Of a DNA stretch of 47,942 nucleotides, positions 31,498-41,900 are shown piece by piece. The translations under genes and the position numbers were made by a program. The notes under the pieces were generated by a model that did not search any database, was not told the DNA's origin, and was given only the letters and a program-made list of their open reading frames with translations. Origin of the DNA: a virus; IMG/VR virus record IMGVR_UViG_3300045996_001223, positions 1-47,942 of that record; one strand, 5' to 3'. Positions within the stretch are counted from its first letter, which is position 1, and every line of letters begins with the position of its first letter.

Positions 31498-31680
31498 TTA
31501 CGTTATGTACGGCCAGATCACTTTGAGCAGCACCAGCACTATGAGCAAGATCGCAACGAGCCATACGATCCAGACCAGCTCAGCCGGCACGGGTAGCTTG
31601 CTCGTGATGAGCCAGGCAATCACGTAGATGACCGCACAGACGATGATGGCGATGACGAGCGACAGTATCAACGCTTCCAC
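31498..31680 (-). CDS. holin-like two-helix membrane protein
   Basis: I chose GTG 31680, which has GGAGGG upstream. The 60-aa product has two hydrophobic helices: VEALILSLVIAIIVCAVIYV and LVWIVWLVAILLIVLVLLKV, joined by WLITSKLPVPAE. A short two-helix layout next to a lysin is typical of small phage holins. It lies directly downstream of the module 2 lysin. Confidence 0.65.
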   Translation of the reverse strand: MEALILSLVIAIIVCAVIYVIAWLITSKLPVPAELVWIVWLVAILLIVLVLLKVIWPYIT

Positions 31681-31690
31681 GGTGGCCCTC

Positions 31691-33259
31691 CTAACTCGTT
31701 CCGACGAACTGGCGACAGATCCGCAAACCTTCATCGAGTAAGCGCTGGGCTTCGTCCATCTCGGCCTCGGCCTGGGCTTGACGTCGCATGATCGCCGGTA
31801 TCGTTTCGTCGCGAAGCGTCCGCAGTGCGATCTCCAGCCCAGCAATCTGCGTGTCTTTCGGGTCGGCCGGCGGAATTGGCTGCGGGGTTACGGTCCCGAG
31901 CTGTTGGGCAATCCGGGCAATTCGCTGTGTCCCATCGGGATCGGGACCACCGAGCACGTAGTAGCGGACCTGATCCCACTGGCCGGCGCGAGCGGCCACC
32001 AGGAGCGCCCCGCCGGCGTGGTCGCGGAAGTAAATCGCCGCCGCTGCCGCGCTGAAGTCAGGATCGAGCAACTTGTCAGGGTCGGCCACGAGATCGAAGT
32101 CGGGATGATCGGGCGATGTGCCCCAGAGGGCGGCAATCTTCGGTCCGAGTCCCCGGTAGTTCGATTCCCAGGTGTTTTGTATAAAACCTCTGCCATAGAA
32201 CGGGTAGTACCGCAGCGTCTTGCGGTGGCTCTCGGCCGGCTCCGGCTCGCCCAGGTAGAACGCCTCACGCACGGGACGGAACGTCGATGCCGACTCTTTG
32301 GCGATCGTGCCGATCATGGCAATGGCGACCATCCGGTCATAGATGCCGGCGTGCGTCATTTGCTCCACGAGGCGCGGCCAGTTCGCGCGCACGTTCGTCA
32401 GCGGGCACTGTGCTGCTGAGCTGATCTGCTCGGCCGTCCACCACGCCCACGGGTCGGGCTTCGGCCGCTCAGGTGGATCCGGCTCGATGGGCGGCTCGGT
32501 GACGGTCGGCCAGAGCGAGTGAATCGCCTTCGCGGCTTCCTCAGTAAACGCCTTGGCGCGCGGCTTCGGCTTGCCTCTGGCATCGAGCAGTCCGAACGGC
32601 GGCACCATCGCATCATCCATCGCGAAGTAAAAGAAGACCTCGACCAGATCAGTCCGCGCGGCCCACGCGATCATGTCCCGGACTTCCTCGGTAGCCCTGC
32701 CTTCCTCGTTGCCCCACCAGCCCCACTCCGTTATCAGCAGCGGTTTCCCGAACCGGGCGTACTCACGGGCCAGCGCGTCCACGTCCGGCAAATCTTCCAG
32801 GTCGTCAGGATTCGGCGCGTCCTTGAGATAGGGATGAAACGCGATCGCGTCGCACCAGGACAGGTCAGCACCGTCAAGCCATTCGGGGTGCCCAGACGCC
32901 AAACCGGCGCAGACGATGGGCATGGTGGGGCCGAACGCCGACCGCGCCGCTTTGCCGAGCGCGACCAGCTCGCCCTGCGTCATGCTCCACGATGACTCGG
33001 ATTCCAAATCAGCTTCGTTGCCAACCTGGACAGCCGAGACGAGCGAGCCATAGAGACGGGCGTAGCGGGCATAATCGCCGCCGCTCTCCCGTGCGAGCAC
33101 CAGCAACGTCTGCACGCCGGCCTGTCGGCAATTCCTGAAATGCACGCTCAGATCAACGTCCGTCATGGCGACGATTCGTTGCCAGGTGGCGTTGTGCGAG
33201 CGGACTAGCGCGGCGTCGTGCCGGCCGCTTCTATCTACATTGGTCCCTACGCTCGCCAT
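31691..33259 (-). CDS. two-domain lysin: GH39/GH5-like plus GH19-like (paralogue)
   Basis: A 522-aa product, same length and order as the lysin at 26771. Residues 1-270 are nearly collinear with it: QVGNEADLES (acid/base Glu kept), LITEWGWWGN (nucleophile Glu kept), IAFHPYLKDAP. The GH19-like part has IGTIAKESASTF and FYGRGFIQNTWESNYRG; here the usual QLT is QNT. A segment around residues 340-365 (FYLGEPEPAESHRKTLRYYP) differs completely from its partner. The C-terminal coiled coil is again present. It serves the second virion module. Confidence 0.82.
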   Translation of the reverse strand: MASVGTNVDRSGRHDAALVRSHNATWQRIVAMTDVDLSVHFRNCRQAGVQTLLVLARESGGDYARYARLYGSLVSAVQVGNEADLESESSWSMTQGELVALGKAARSAFGPTMPIVCAGLASGHPEWLDGADLSWCDAIAFHPYLKDAPNPDDLEDLPDVDALAREYARFGKPLLITEWGWWGNEEGRATEEVRDMIAWAARTDLVEVFFYFAMDDAMVPPFGLLDARGKPKPRAKAFTEEAAKAIHSLWPTVTEPPIEPDPPERPKPDPWAWWTAEQISSAAQCPLTNVRANWPRLVEQMTHAGIYDRMVAIAMIGTIAKESASTFRPVREAFYLGEPEPAESHRKTLRYYPFYGRGFIQNTWESNYRGLGPKIAALWGTSPDHPDFDLVADPDKLLDPDFSAAAAAIYFRDHAGGALLVAARAGQWDQVRYYVLGGPDPDGTQRIARIAQQLGTVTPQPIPPADPKDTQIAGLEIALRTLRDETIPAIMRRQAQAEAEMDEAQRLLDEGLRICRQFVGTS

Positions 33260-33378
33260 GCCCTCACCGTCTTTCTATGGCTAGTCTAATTATGACGCTT
33301 CCGGGCGTCACGCTTGCCGGGATGCCGCCAGATCATGCTATGCTACCTCCAGCGAGCGAGGCGGATAGGAGCATCGGC

Positions 33379-33564
33379 ATGCAGACCAACGATTCGCAAC
33401 ACTCCTCCTTGACCGGTGCTCGGGATCGTTCGCCCGAGATAGCCTGGGCGCGCGAGATCGCGCGGGCCAACATGCCCCTGCCGGTCTTCGTCCTCGACGA
33501 CGGGCGGGAGGTATGCTCGCTGTGCGACCTCCTGCCGCCGGACGAGCATAGCCACGCTCGCTGA
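33379..33564 (+). CDS. 61-aa moron-like protein with CxxC
   Basis: From ATG 33379 with AGGAG seven bases upstream; an in-frame ATG at 33277 is much less likely. The product (SPEIAWAREIARANMPLPVF, VLDDGREVCSLCDLLPPDEH) ends in a C-x2-C...H pattern. A weak promoter (TTGCCG 33314-33319, TATGCT 33339-33344, spacer 19) precedes it. It is on the strand opposite to module 2. Confidence 0.5.
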   Translation: MQTNDSQHSSLTGARDRSPEIAWAREIARANMPLPVFVLDDGREVCSLCDLLPPDEHSHAR

Positions 33565-33586
33565 TGCCCCCTTGTCCGCATCGTGC

Positions 33587-34477
33587 CTACGCCTGCCGCG
33601 ATGCAGCGAGATAGGGCGAGACGCCGGAGCCATACGAGATCACGTTGAGCGTGGTGGTGCTCGTCTGCCAGACCACCATCGTCAACAAGTCCCCCGCCGC
33701 GAGCGGCACGTCCTTGCGCGTGACCTGATTGAGCGTGCCGCCGGTCCCGACCGCCGGTAGCGTCTGCTCGATCAGGATATCTACCCCGGCTTTGAAGACG
33801 CGCATCCGCCGGAGGCCGGTCCCGTGCTCGGCCCACATCGCGGACGAGTTGAGGTCGTAATAGCCCGTCTCCGGGATAATCAGTTGCGTCGGCGCCGACG
33901 CGAGCCAGAAGCCGGCGCTGGTGAAATCCCCCACGCCGGTCCAGGTGATCGTCGTGTCGGTGTTATTGTTGATCGGCTGGTTGGACGAGCGGAGCGCCCG
34001 GCCGCGCAGACGTCCCGTCGCATTGGCGGAGGCGTACTTCCGGCGGTCGGTCACGTCGCCGGCCGCGATCGTTGCCGCGCTATTCGCCACGGCCACATAC
34101 GCCAGCGGGATCTCGTACGGATTGACGGCTGACGGCGTCGGCGCGCTCGGCGTGGCGGCCGGCGTGCCCTCTACGACGGCGTAGCTCACCGTGTCGGTCG
34201 TGTCGTTCAGCCGCAGGACGACCAGATCAATCCTCGGATTGCCGCTGCCATTGTTGGTGATCGACAGCTCGACGTCGGCGTCCGTACTGTGCCACGCTCC
34301 CCGGATCGTGCCGACGCCGCTCCGGACGAATACCCGCATGCCGGTCGAATTGGCATAGACCTCATTCCCCGAGAGATAGGACTTGACGACGCCGTCACTG
34401 AATGCCAGCCCCATCATCGTGCGCCATTGGGTTTCGCTGATCCCCTGCGAGGCGGTACCCCAGGTCGTTTCGGTCAT
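33587..34477 (-). CDS. tail fibre/receptor-binding protein
   Basis: A 296-aa product. Residues 1-150 are the known baseplate-upper-protein/fibre type: RTMMGLAFSDGVVKSYLSGN, NEVYANSTGMRVFVRSG, AWHSTDADVELSIT, IDLVVLRLNDTTDTV and EIPLAYVAVANSA, ending in VTDRRKYA. The C-terminal 130 residues (TTITWTGVGDFTSAGFWLAS, IPETGYYDLNSSAMWAEHG, LLTMVVWQTSTTTLNVISYG) look like a C1q/TNF-like trimeric head. It is the last structural gene before the lysis genes. Confidence 0.75.
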   Translation of the reverse strand: MTETTWGTASQGISETQWRTMMGLAFSDGVVKSYLSGNEVYANSTGMRVFVRSGVGTIRGAWHSTDADVELSITNNGSGNPRIDLVVLRLNDTTDTVSYAVVEGTPAATPSAPTPSAVNPYEIPLAYVAVANSAATIAAGDVTDRRKYASANATGRLRGRALRSSNQPINNNTDTTITWTGVGDFTSAGFWLASAPTQLIIPETGYYDLNSSAMWAEHGTGLRRMRVFKAGVDILIEQTLPAVGTGGTLNQVTRKDVPLAAGDLLTMVVWQTSTTTLNVISYGSGVSPYLAASRQA

Positions 34478-34489
34478 CGTGACTGCTCC

Positions 34490-36094
34490 TTATCCCAGCG
34501 CCGTAAAGACATAAATCTCGCCGTTCGTGTTGTTCAGGCCGAGCACGGCCCGGAAGCCGTTCGAGAGCATGGTGATTTGCGTGTTCTCGTTGATGGCATC
34601 CGCGAACAGCAGTTGGACGCTGCTGGTCTGATTGGCGGGGTAGACCCCGACGCCGGTGCCGGCCAGATAGATCCAGACAAACGCCGGCTGGAAGCCGAGC
34701 GACGTGATGTCTTGTGTGCTCGCCCCGTTGCCGGTGTACTGGCCCTGCGCGATCCTGCTGGGCGTGAAGCCGAGATTGTTGAGCGCCGCGCCGGCCGCCA
34801 GCATCGACGCCGTGATGCCGCCGGCCTGCAACGTCGTCAGCGTCGTCTCCAGCGTGTTGACCGCATCTTCCAGGTCCGCGATCCCCGCCTCGGCCAGATC
34901 GAGCCGGCTGTCGAGATCGAGGATCGAGCCGGCGTAGTTCGTGGTCTCGGCGTTGCGCTCCAGGTTGCCAATCCGGGCGCTCGGCGAGATCAGCCGGCGA
35001 CCGGCCGCCGAGAGCGCCGTCGCCCTGGTCGCCACGCTCGGCGTAACCGTCCAGCCGTCCGGCGTGCCGACCAGCTCGACCGCCGTCACGACCACCGCGT
35101 AGCGCGTGCCGTCGCCGGCTACGGCCGTGATGAGGTCGCCCAACCGGTAGTCGCGCCCGTAGACGTATTGGCTGTCGTCGGCCGGCACGATCTCCAGCGT
35201 CACGCCGCCATCGAGCGACTCCAACGCCTCGTCAAGCCGCAAATCGATGTCGTCGGCGTCCTCGGACTGCCGAACGTCCACGAACGACTCCCAGCGGCCC
35301 CACTGGCTGATTGAGGCGTTATTGGCCCGGACCCGGAACTCGCGGGTGGCGCCATCGCCTTTGGCGCCACCGACCACGTAGTTTGCCCTCGGCGCGACCA
35401 TGCCACGGGTAAGACGACTGACCGTCTGGCCGTCCCGGCTGTAGATCACCCGCCGAGACTGGTCTCTGAGGTAGCCGACGTGGAACACCAGGTCCGTATC
35501 TTCCTGGTCGATCCAGAAGCGCAGCCCGTCCACAGATGCGAACTTGACGATCATGTCAATGGTCGGGTCGAACCGGGCCGGCTGCTTGATGACCGTCCCG
35601 AGCGCGCCGTATGGCCCGTGCACCAGCCCGTCCATGACGCGGTCCGAATTCGTGAAGCCGTTCATCGCCTGCTGCTCGACGAAATCGCGGATCATTCTTT
35701 CGGCGACGTATTCCTGGGTGTAGTAGGCCCGCTCGGTGTAGGGGAACGGACACGGCTCGATCAGCCGGGCGGCCAGCCGTCCCAGGTCATCCGTCCCGGC
35801 CATCTCGACCGTCTCGCCGCCGTCATCCTCGGTCGTCGTCACCTGGAGGAAGCCGCCGTTGAACACCGGCGCACCGTCGAGCGTCACGACCAGGCCGGGA
35901 CTGCCGCGCCCATCACCGGCGGCGACCATCGCGCGTGCCAGCTCGGCACACTCGGTATCACCCGGCACCGTCAGCGCGAACGAGCCGGCGCCGTTCAGGT
36001 TCAGGATCAGCTCGCAGCGGTCGAACACATCGACATCACAGACCGGCTCGCGGTCCTTGTTGCGGATCTGGAGGCGCGGATCGAATCGGGCCAT
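34490..36094 (-). CDS. minor tail protein, ReqiPepy6 gp37-like
   Basis: A 534-aa product. Residues 1-350 follow the gp37-like siphovirus layout: DPRLQIRNKDREPVCDVDVF, CELILNLNGAGSFALTVPGD, PVFNGGFLQVTTTEDDGGET, VVGGAKGDGATREF and YGRDYRLGDLIT. Residues 390-440 form a coiled coil (LDLAEAGIADLEDAVNTLET), and the end is a beta domain (PAFVWIYLAGTGVGVYPANQ). Gp37-like proteins form the tail hub/tip behind the distal tail protein, as here. Confidence 0.8.
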   Translation of the reverse strand: MARFDPRLQIRNKDREPVCDVDVFDRCELILNLNGAGSFALTVPGDTECAELARAMVAAGDGRGSPGLVVTLDGAPVFNGGFLQVTTTEDDGGETVEMAGTDDLGRLAARLIEPCPFPYTERAYYTQEYVAERMIRDFVEQQAMNGFTNSDRVMDGLVHGPYGALGTVIKQPARFDPTIDMIVKFASVDGLRFWIDQEDTDLVFHVGYLRDQSRRVIYSRDGQTVSRLTRGMVAPRANYVVGGAKGDGATREFRVRANNASISQWGRWESFVDVRQSEDADDIDLRLDEALESLDGGVTLEIVPADDSQYVYGRDYRLGDLITAVAGDGTRYAVVVTAVELVGTPDGWTVTPSVATRATALSAAGRRLISPSARIGNLERNAETTNYAGSILDLDSRLDLAEAGIADLEDAVNTLETTLTTLQAGGITASMLAAGAALNNLGFTPSRIAQGQYTGNGASTQDITSLGFQPAFVWIYLAGTGVGVYPANQTSSVQLLFADAINENTQITMLSNGFRAVLGLNNTNGEIYVFTALG

Positions 36095-36095
36095 C

Positions 36096-37001
36096 TCAGT
36101 AGGTCAGGAACTCGCGCCGGTAGGCCAGCGTGACCAGCGTGTCAACGGTCGCGCCGTCCATCTCGACCTGGACCGTGTTGCTGCCGTCGCGTAGCGGCCA
36201 GAGCACGCTATCCGTCGTCACGTCCTGGTAGAGGTTATTTCCATACTGGTCGGTCACGGTCTTGATGCCGGGCGCCGTGTCGATCAGGATTTGGTCGGCC
36301 ACCGTCAGGGTACGCTCGATCCGTAGAGAAGCGTCACCGGCCCTGAGCGTCGGATTCGCGCCCGGCCCCTGGATCGTCCAGCGCGGCCAGGCATCACCGT
36401 CGCCGTCGTTCAGGATGACCCGCCGGTCGAGCACCTGCGACGCCGACAGGATGATCGGGTAAAACGGCGCATCGAACAGCCCCTTTGGCGTCGCCGACGC
36501 GAGCGAGAACGTCGTCGCCTGATCCGTCACGTCCGACCAGAACGGATTGGGCAGCGTGAATTCCGCGATCCCAAGCCAGTGCGCCGCGAACAACCCGCCC
36601 GGCCCCTCCGGCCCTTCCAGCCCGCCGGCATAGATGGCGTACGCCTCGCGTTCGGTGCCGTCGATCGCCCGGAACCGCCAGCGCCCGGCCTGCCCGAACG
36701 CGCCATCCAGCAGGCTGGTGGTCGGGTCGAACCAGGAGAGCACCTGGCGGACTTTCGCCCGCATCGCCAGGTCGGTTGCCTCGCGGAAATAGAGCGGCAT
36801 CGAGAGCGTCCGCGCCCGCATGCGCACGCTCTGGAGCTGCGAGCCGTGCCGCCGAGCGGATGGCCGCAGCGACAGTTCCATCTCCGGCATCAGCGCGCCG
36901 GCCATCCCGACCAGGACCGTCAGGTCGTGCTCGACGCCGTCCGGCTCGATCCAGGTAAAGGCCGGTACAACCGGAGTCAGCGGCTCCAGGAACAGCGGCA
37001 C
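36096..37001 (-). CDS. distal tail protein (Dit-like)
   Basis: A 301-aa product. It has PVVPAFTWIEPDGVEHDLTV, then RARTLSMPLYFREATDLAMR, VRQVLSWFDPTTSLLDG and WRFRAIDGTEREAYAIYAGG, the hallmark N-terminal domain of siphovirus distal tail proteins. A C-terminal galectin-like part (ILNDGDGDAWPRWTIQGPGA, LWPLRDGSNTVQVEMDG) follows. It links the tube to the tip proteins. The neighbouring gp37-like gene supports it. Confidence 0.82.
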   Translation of the reverse strand: MPLFLEPLTPVVPAFTWIEPDGVEHDLTVLVGMAGALMPEMELSLRPSARRHGSQLQSVRMRARTLSMPLYFREATDLAMRAKVRQVLSWFDPTTSLLDGAFGQAGRWRFRAIDGTEREAYAIYAGGLEGPEGPGGLFAAHWLGIAEFTLPNPFWSDVTDQATTFSLASATPKGLFDAPFYPIILSASQVLDRRVILNDGDGDAWPRWTIQGPGANPTLRAGDASLRIERTLTVADQILIDTAPGIKTVTDQYGNNLYQDVTTDSVLWPLRDGSNTVQVEMDGATVDTLVTLAYRREFLTY

Positions 37002-37003
37002 GG

Positions 37004-37213
37004 CTAGGCTTCTTTCGCCTTGAGCTTGACCGGCTCGTCCGTCTTGGCGCGCACGCGGTCAAGCTCAGTCAACGCCGCGTCGCGCTCGGCCCGGTAGCGC
37101 TCGGCCAGCGTCCGGAACTCGGCGGCCTGTCGGGCCATCTCGGCGTAACCGATCATGACCTCGTGCCACTGGCCGCTGACCGTCGCCGTGAGCATCGGAA
37201 TCTGATCGTCCAT
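37004..37213 (-). CDS. small helical protein
   Basis: A 69-aa product from ATG 37213. It starts DDQIPMLTATVSGQWHEVMI and continues as a long Glu/Arg helix (AEFRTLAERYRAERDAALTE) ending KAKEA. Such short coiled coils next to fibres may be fibre-assembly or trimerising factors. No family recognised. Confidence 0.5.
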   Translation of the reverse strand: MDDQIPMLTATVSGQWHEVMIGYAEMARQAAEFRTLAERYRAERDAALTELDRVRAKTDEPVKLKAKEA

Positions 37214-37224
37214 ACATCCACTCC

Positions 37225-38979
37225 TTAGAGGTATTCGAGCAGCACGCCCAGGAATGCGGCGTCGGCGGCGTAGGTATCCGAGCCGCTGGCGGCATCGCGG
37301 CGCACCTTGATCGGCAGATAGCCGCCGCGAGCGGTCGGCGTCACTGACCTGACGGTCGCCGTCGTGTCGAGCGCGGTCACGGACGTGGTCGCCGCGACCG
37401 TCAGCGAGTCGCTCCCGCCGCCGACCGTTGCGCCGTCCACGAGTCGATCGGTGGCGCTGAACACCTGCCAGACGACATTGCCGGCGCCGGTCGTGGTCGC
37501 GGCCCACAGGATCTTGAAGGCGATGGCGCCGGCCGTCCAGTCGGACGGTACTTCGATGGACGCCCCGACCGCCTCGGCCGAGGACGCATCCAGCAACCAG
37601 GCCGGCGCGAGTGCGTTGACGACGCTCTGCGCCGGCGAGCCTTCCGCGATCGGCCCGAACGCGGAAGCCGAGATCACCCGCGACTTGACGCCGGATGAGA
37701 ACGTCGCGACCTTCGTCCGGGCGCCGCCGCCGTTGACGTAGAGATGCAGCGCCGAGACGCCGGTGCCGGCGTTGATCCGTTCGCCCTCGAACTCGGCCAG
37801 CAGATTCGTGGTGTCCACGGAGGAATGGCGACTGCCGGTCGCCATCAGATACCGGACCTTCGAGCCGTTCTGGTCCGTCTCGGCGCGGCCCAACAGCGCG
37901 TTGAACGTGTCGCTCGGGTTCGTGATCTCGTGCCCGGCCGGCAGGCTCGCGATCGTCTCGTTGTCGGCGACGTTGCCGTAGCCGGTCCAGAGCGTGCCAT
38001 CCTTGTGCAGCGCGAACACGTCGCGCTGGCCGCCCTCGGCGGACGTGACGCCGACCGCGATGAACCACTGTCCATACCCGTTGGACACGGTCGTGCCGAA
38101 TGAGCGCGGGTAAATCTGCCCCTGCGACCGCATCCCACCGGTCAAGTGGGCCTCGGCCCGGATCACCGCGAGCTGTGCGCCATCGGCAACGTTGGTCGGG
38201 CTGTTCCCGTCGATGGCGCCTTCCGCACGGCCAAGCACGAGGTTGGCCGGATTCCCGATGTTATAGAGCTGCATGCTGCGGCCATAGACGTAACTCGGCG
38301 ACGGCGCGCCGGCATTCAACGGGTCGGCCGGATTGGTTGCTCGTACGGCGAAGTCCGGGAACGATGCTGAATACGTCGGATTCCCGAACCGTAGCTGTTT
38401 TTCGGTCGGGGTGAACCTGGACGCATCGGCGAAGTAACTGTCTTTGCCGAGCCAGAGATTGCCGCCCGTGTCGAACGTGACGATGTTGGCGTTCCCGCCG
38501 CCGGGCTTGACCCAGGTCGCGCTAGCATTGTTGGCGAGCGGGAACGGGTTGGTGATGTTGGCCGGCGGATTCGTCCAGGTCCCGCCGGTGATGTCCGGCG
38601 CCGTCAGCTCGGCGTTGGTGTAGACGTTGCCGTCGATCGTCAGGGTGTCCGGATCGCTATAGAGCACCTGATAGGACGGGTCGATCCGGGCGCCGGCCGA
38701 GGCGAGTGTCCTGGCCGCGTAGGCGCCGGCCGGCGAGAACAGGTCATAGGCGCCGCGATTCGTAACATCAACCCAGAACTCGACCATGCCGCCGGCGTCG
38801 GTCGTCAGGACGGCGCCGAGATCGGTCATGCTGGTTTCGGTCGCGTAGATCGGGAAACTGACCAGCGTCGTTGTGCCCGGCAGATAGACCCGGATCTCCG
38901 ACGACGCGACCGGCACGACCCTGGACGTCAGCCCGTCCGTCTCGACCGCGAACACCCACTCACGGAGCACTGCGCGCAT
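37225..38979 (-). CDS. tail fibre protein between tape measure and Dit
   Basis: A 584-aa product. The N-terminal part (SSEIRVYLPGTTTLVSFPIY, GGMVEFWVDVTNRGAYDLFS) is typical of phage fibre attachment domains with an ATxTDxxG layout. A long beta region follows (NLWLGKDSYFADASRFTPTE, GQRDVFALHKDGTLW). The final 125 residues form a separate beta-sandwich (WLLDASSAEAVGASIEVPSD, GYLPIKVRRDAASGSDTYAA). Its position before the Dit gene is unusual for a fibre. It overlaps the tape measure by one base. Confidence 0.68.
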   Translation of the reverse strand: MRAVLREWVFAVETDGLTSRVVPVASSEIRVYLPGTTTLVSFPIYATETSMTDLGAVLTTDAGGMVEFWVDVTNRGAYDLFSPAGAYAARTLASAGARIDPSYQVLYSDPDTLTIDGNVYTNAELTAPDITGGTWTNPPANITNPFPLANNASATWVKPGGGNANIVTFDTGGNLWLGKDSYFADASRFTPTEKQLRFGNPTYSASFPDFAVRATNPADPLNAGAPSPSYVYGRSMQLYNIGNPANLVLGRAEGAIDGNSPTNVADGAQLAVIRAEAHLTGGMRSQGQIYPRSFGTTVSNGYGQWFIAVGVTSAEGGQRDVFALHKDGTLWTGYGNVADNETIASLPAGHEITNPSDTFNALLGRAETDQNGSKVRYLMATGSRHSSVDTTNLLAEFEGERINAGTGVSALHLYVNGGGARTKVATFSSGVKSRVISASAFGPIAEGSPAQSVVNALAPAWLLDASSAEAVGASIEVPSDWTAGAIAFKILWAATTTGAGNVVWQVFSATDRLVDGATVGGGSDSLTVAATTSVTALDTTATVRSVTPTARGGYLPIKVRRDAASGSDTYAADAAFLGVLLEYL

Positions 38980-41900
38980 CAGCTCCCCCTGCCCTGCATC
39001 GCCGCGTGCATGCGCTCGCGCCGCATCTCGCGAAGCACCCGGTCGGCAACATCCTCGGTGCCGGCGCCGTAGACGTTGATGTCGCCGCGTGACGGCATCG
39101 CACGCGCGAGCGCCGATGCCAGGCGGTCATAGTCAATCACGCTGCTACTGAGGGCGTGATTCGGAATGATCGTGCCGGACCGCGACGCCGTGAATAGCTC
39201 CGGCCCGCGCTCGCCCACCCAATACGTCTCGCCGATATCGACCGGCCCGCCGAGCGCCTTCCCGTCGATGTCCCAGGTGCCTTTGGCGCCCTTCGCGAAT
39301 TGCTTATTGCCCGTGTCGCCGCCCAGCTTGGCAATCGCCGAGGCCGTCTTCTTGGCCTGGTCTTCGGTCTTGCGCATCGAGCCGGTCAGTTGGTCGAAGC
39401 CCTTGCGAGCGGCGTCAAGGCCATGTACGACGGTCGCGCCAACCTCGTTCGCCATGTGCGAGAAGACCTTGACGACGTTGCCGGTGGCGTCCGTGACGAC
39501 CTTGACCATCTCGCCGGTCGAGGTCTTGGCGTTGGTGACCATGACCTCGCCCATCTTCTGGGTCTGGCCGATGACCTGCAGGCCCATCTCGGACGCCTTG
39601 GCGATGATGGCGGCTGACGTTTCGGTCCACGTGGTGTTGAGCTGACCGTGTGTCTCGACCGTCTGCGCGATGATCTGGCCGTTCGTGCCAATGATGGTGG
39701 TCAGGACGTTGCCCATCGCGTCGGTCACGGTCTGGATGGTGTGCCCGGTGAACGCGTCCACGGTCGCCGTGGTCTGCGTGCCCAGGTCCTGCATGCTGAC
39801 CGTGGCGCCGTTGGCCAGCGTGCCGTATTGTGCGAGCACCTGGCCGCTCATGTCGGTGACGGTCGTGATGTAGTTGCCGGCCGTGTCGGTGATGCTGGTG
39901 GTGATCGCGCCGGCCGCACCGGTGACGCTCTCGACGGCGCCGGTTGCCATCAGGTCGTACGACTGCGTCACGGCGGAAGACTGAGCGGCCGTCGTCTCGA
40001 TAATCTGCGCCGCGCCATCAACCACGACAATCCCGAACTGCGCGAAGCCCTCGCCGGTAGCGGCTGTCGCGGCTCCCATCTGGTTCAGGCTGGCGCCGGT
40101 CTCGGCACTCGCCTGTTGGAACGCCGGCCCCATCTGCCCGGCCAGCGTGACGATATCCTGAATATTGCCGCTGATCCGCTCCATGTCCGCGACCGACATC
40201 CACTCGCTGCCGCCGACGAACTTGCCGCTTGTCCCGACGTTGAATTTCCCGGTCTTCGGGTCGAACCCCGTTGACGCGAAGTAGTGCTCGGCGGTCGAGA
40301 AGCCGGTCAGCGGTCCGGCGTTGGCCGCCGCGTTGGTGATCGCCTCGTTCGACCAGTCGCCGGTGCCGGTCGCGACGGCGTTGACGCCGAGACGCCCAAG
40401 CAACTTCACGAAATTGGCCGTGCCGCCCATGCCCTTGACTTCGTTCCAGCCGGAGAGCCGGGCCAACTGCTCGGCCTCTTGCTGGTTCGGCGTCCGGCCG
40501 GTCGCCTGTGCGAAGAGGAACGCCGCGTATGGCCCGCACGCGGCCTGCGCTTCGGCCGGCGTCATCCCGACTTGCGCGCCCCACTGCCCTTGCGTGAGCT
40601 GCGCCATCTGAGGCAGCGCGGCGGCACCGGCGTTCGGGACGCTCACCCGCACCGGCGGCGTCTGTAGGAGGTTGCGATTTCGGGCCACCGTCCACTGGCC
40701 GGCGCCCTCGCGCTCGATCGTTTCCATCCCAAACAGGACTTGCTGTTGCCAGGTGGACGGGTCGCGCACGTTGATGCCGGCGTCGAGCGCCACGTTCCCG
40801 AGGCCGCCGCCGGTGAACAGTTGCAACGGTCCGTGTGAGCGTCCGCTATCGCCGAGCGCCCGCGCGCCCTGGCCGGCGGCCTCACCGTTGATGAGCGCGA
40901 CCAATTCACGAGCCTTCTCCTCAGACCAGCCGCGACCCTTCGCTGCCTGATAGGCGAACTGCTCGACCTCGGACTGTGAGGCGTTCGGGTTGGCGGCACC
41001 GGCGCCGCGCCAGGACAGCGTCGAGAGCGTGCTGCCGCCGCCGCTCCCGCCGCCGCTGCCAAACGGATTGGAACCCCACCAGGACGGCATCTGAATATTG
41101 CCAAGTGAGCGGAGCATCTCAATCAGTTTCGCCAGCGTGCCGAGACCCTCAGCAATCGGTGCGAAGAACCGCTCCAACTGATCGGCCACGAACTTGACGC
41201 CGGCGCCCGATTCCAGCCCCTTCGCCGCGAGATCGGCGAGGAATCCGATCACCTTGACGGCCACGCCGACGATCAACGATAGGACGTTGAAGACCGGCTC
41301 CAGGATCGCATGCAGGTTGGTGAACGCCTGCGTGGCGCCGTCCACGATGCCGCGCTTCTCCAATTCGGCCCACAAGTCCTGTACGAACTTGATGACCAGC
41401 AGGCCGATGCGCTGGCCCTCTTGCATCGCCGCCGTGAGGCCCGGCCAGCCCGTCCCCGAGAGCCAGGTCACGACCGGCTGCAATTTCGGCCCGAACCAAT
41501 CCACCAGCTGCGTGAGGGCCGGAATCAACTGTCCGGTGGTGAACGTCGCGACGGCTTCGCCGGCCGAGACCAGCGCCGGCCAGCCCGTCTCGCTGATCCA
41601 GGTCAGAACCGGCGGAATTTTCGCACCGAGCCAATCGACCATGCCGGCAAGGATCGGTTGGAGCATCGCCCAGAGTGCCGCCGTCGCCTCCTGGATACCA
41701 AGGAAGTTGGTCTGCCACGCGACGGCAAGCGTCGCCACCGCAACCGCAACCAGCCCGATCGGAGAAAGCAAGAAGCCGAACACCGCGATGACACCATTGA
41801 TGGCAACGGTCACCAGTCCCGCCGTGACGATCACGCCGGTAAACGCGCCCACGAACGTCGCGATAGGCGCGAGGTTGGCGGTGAACCAGCCGGCAAGCTG

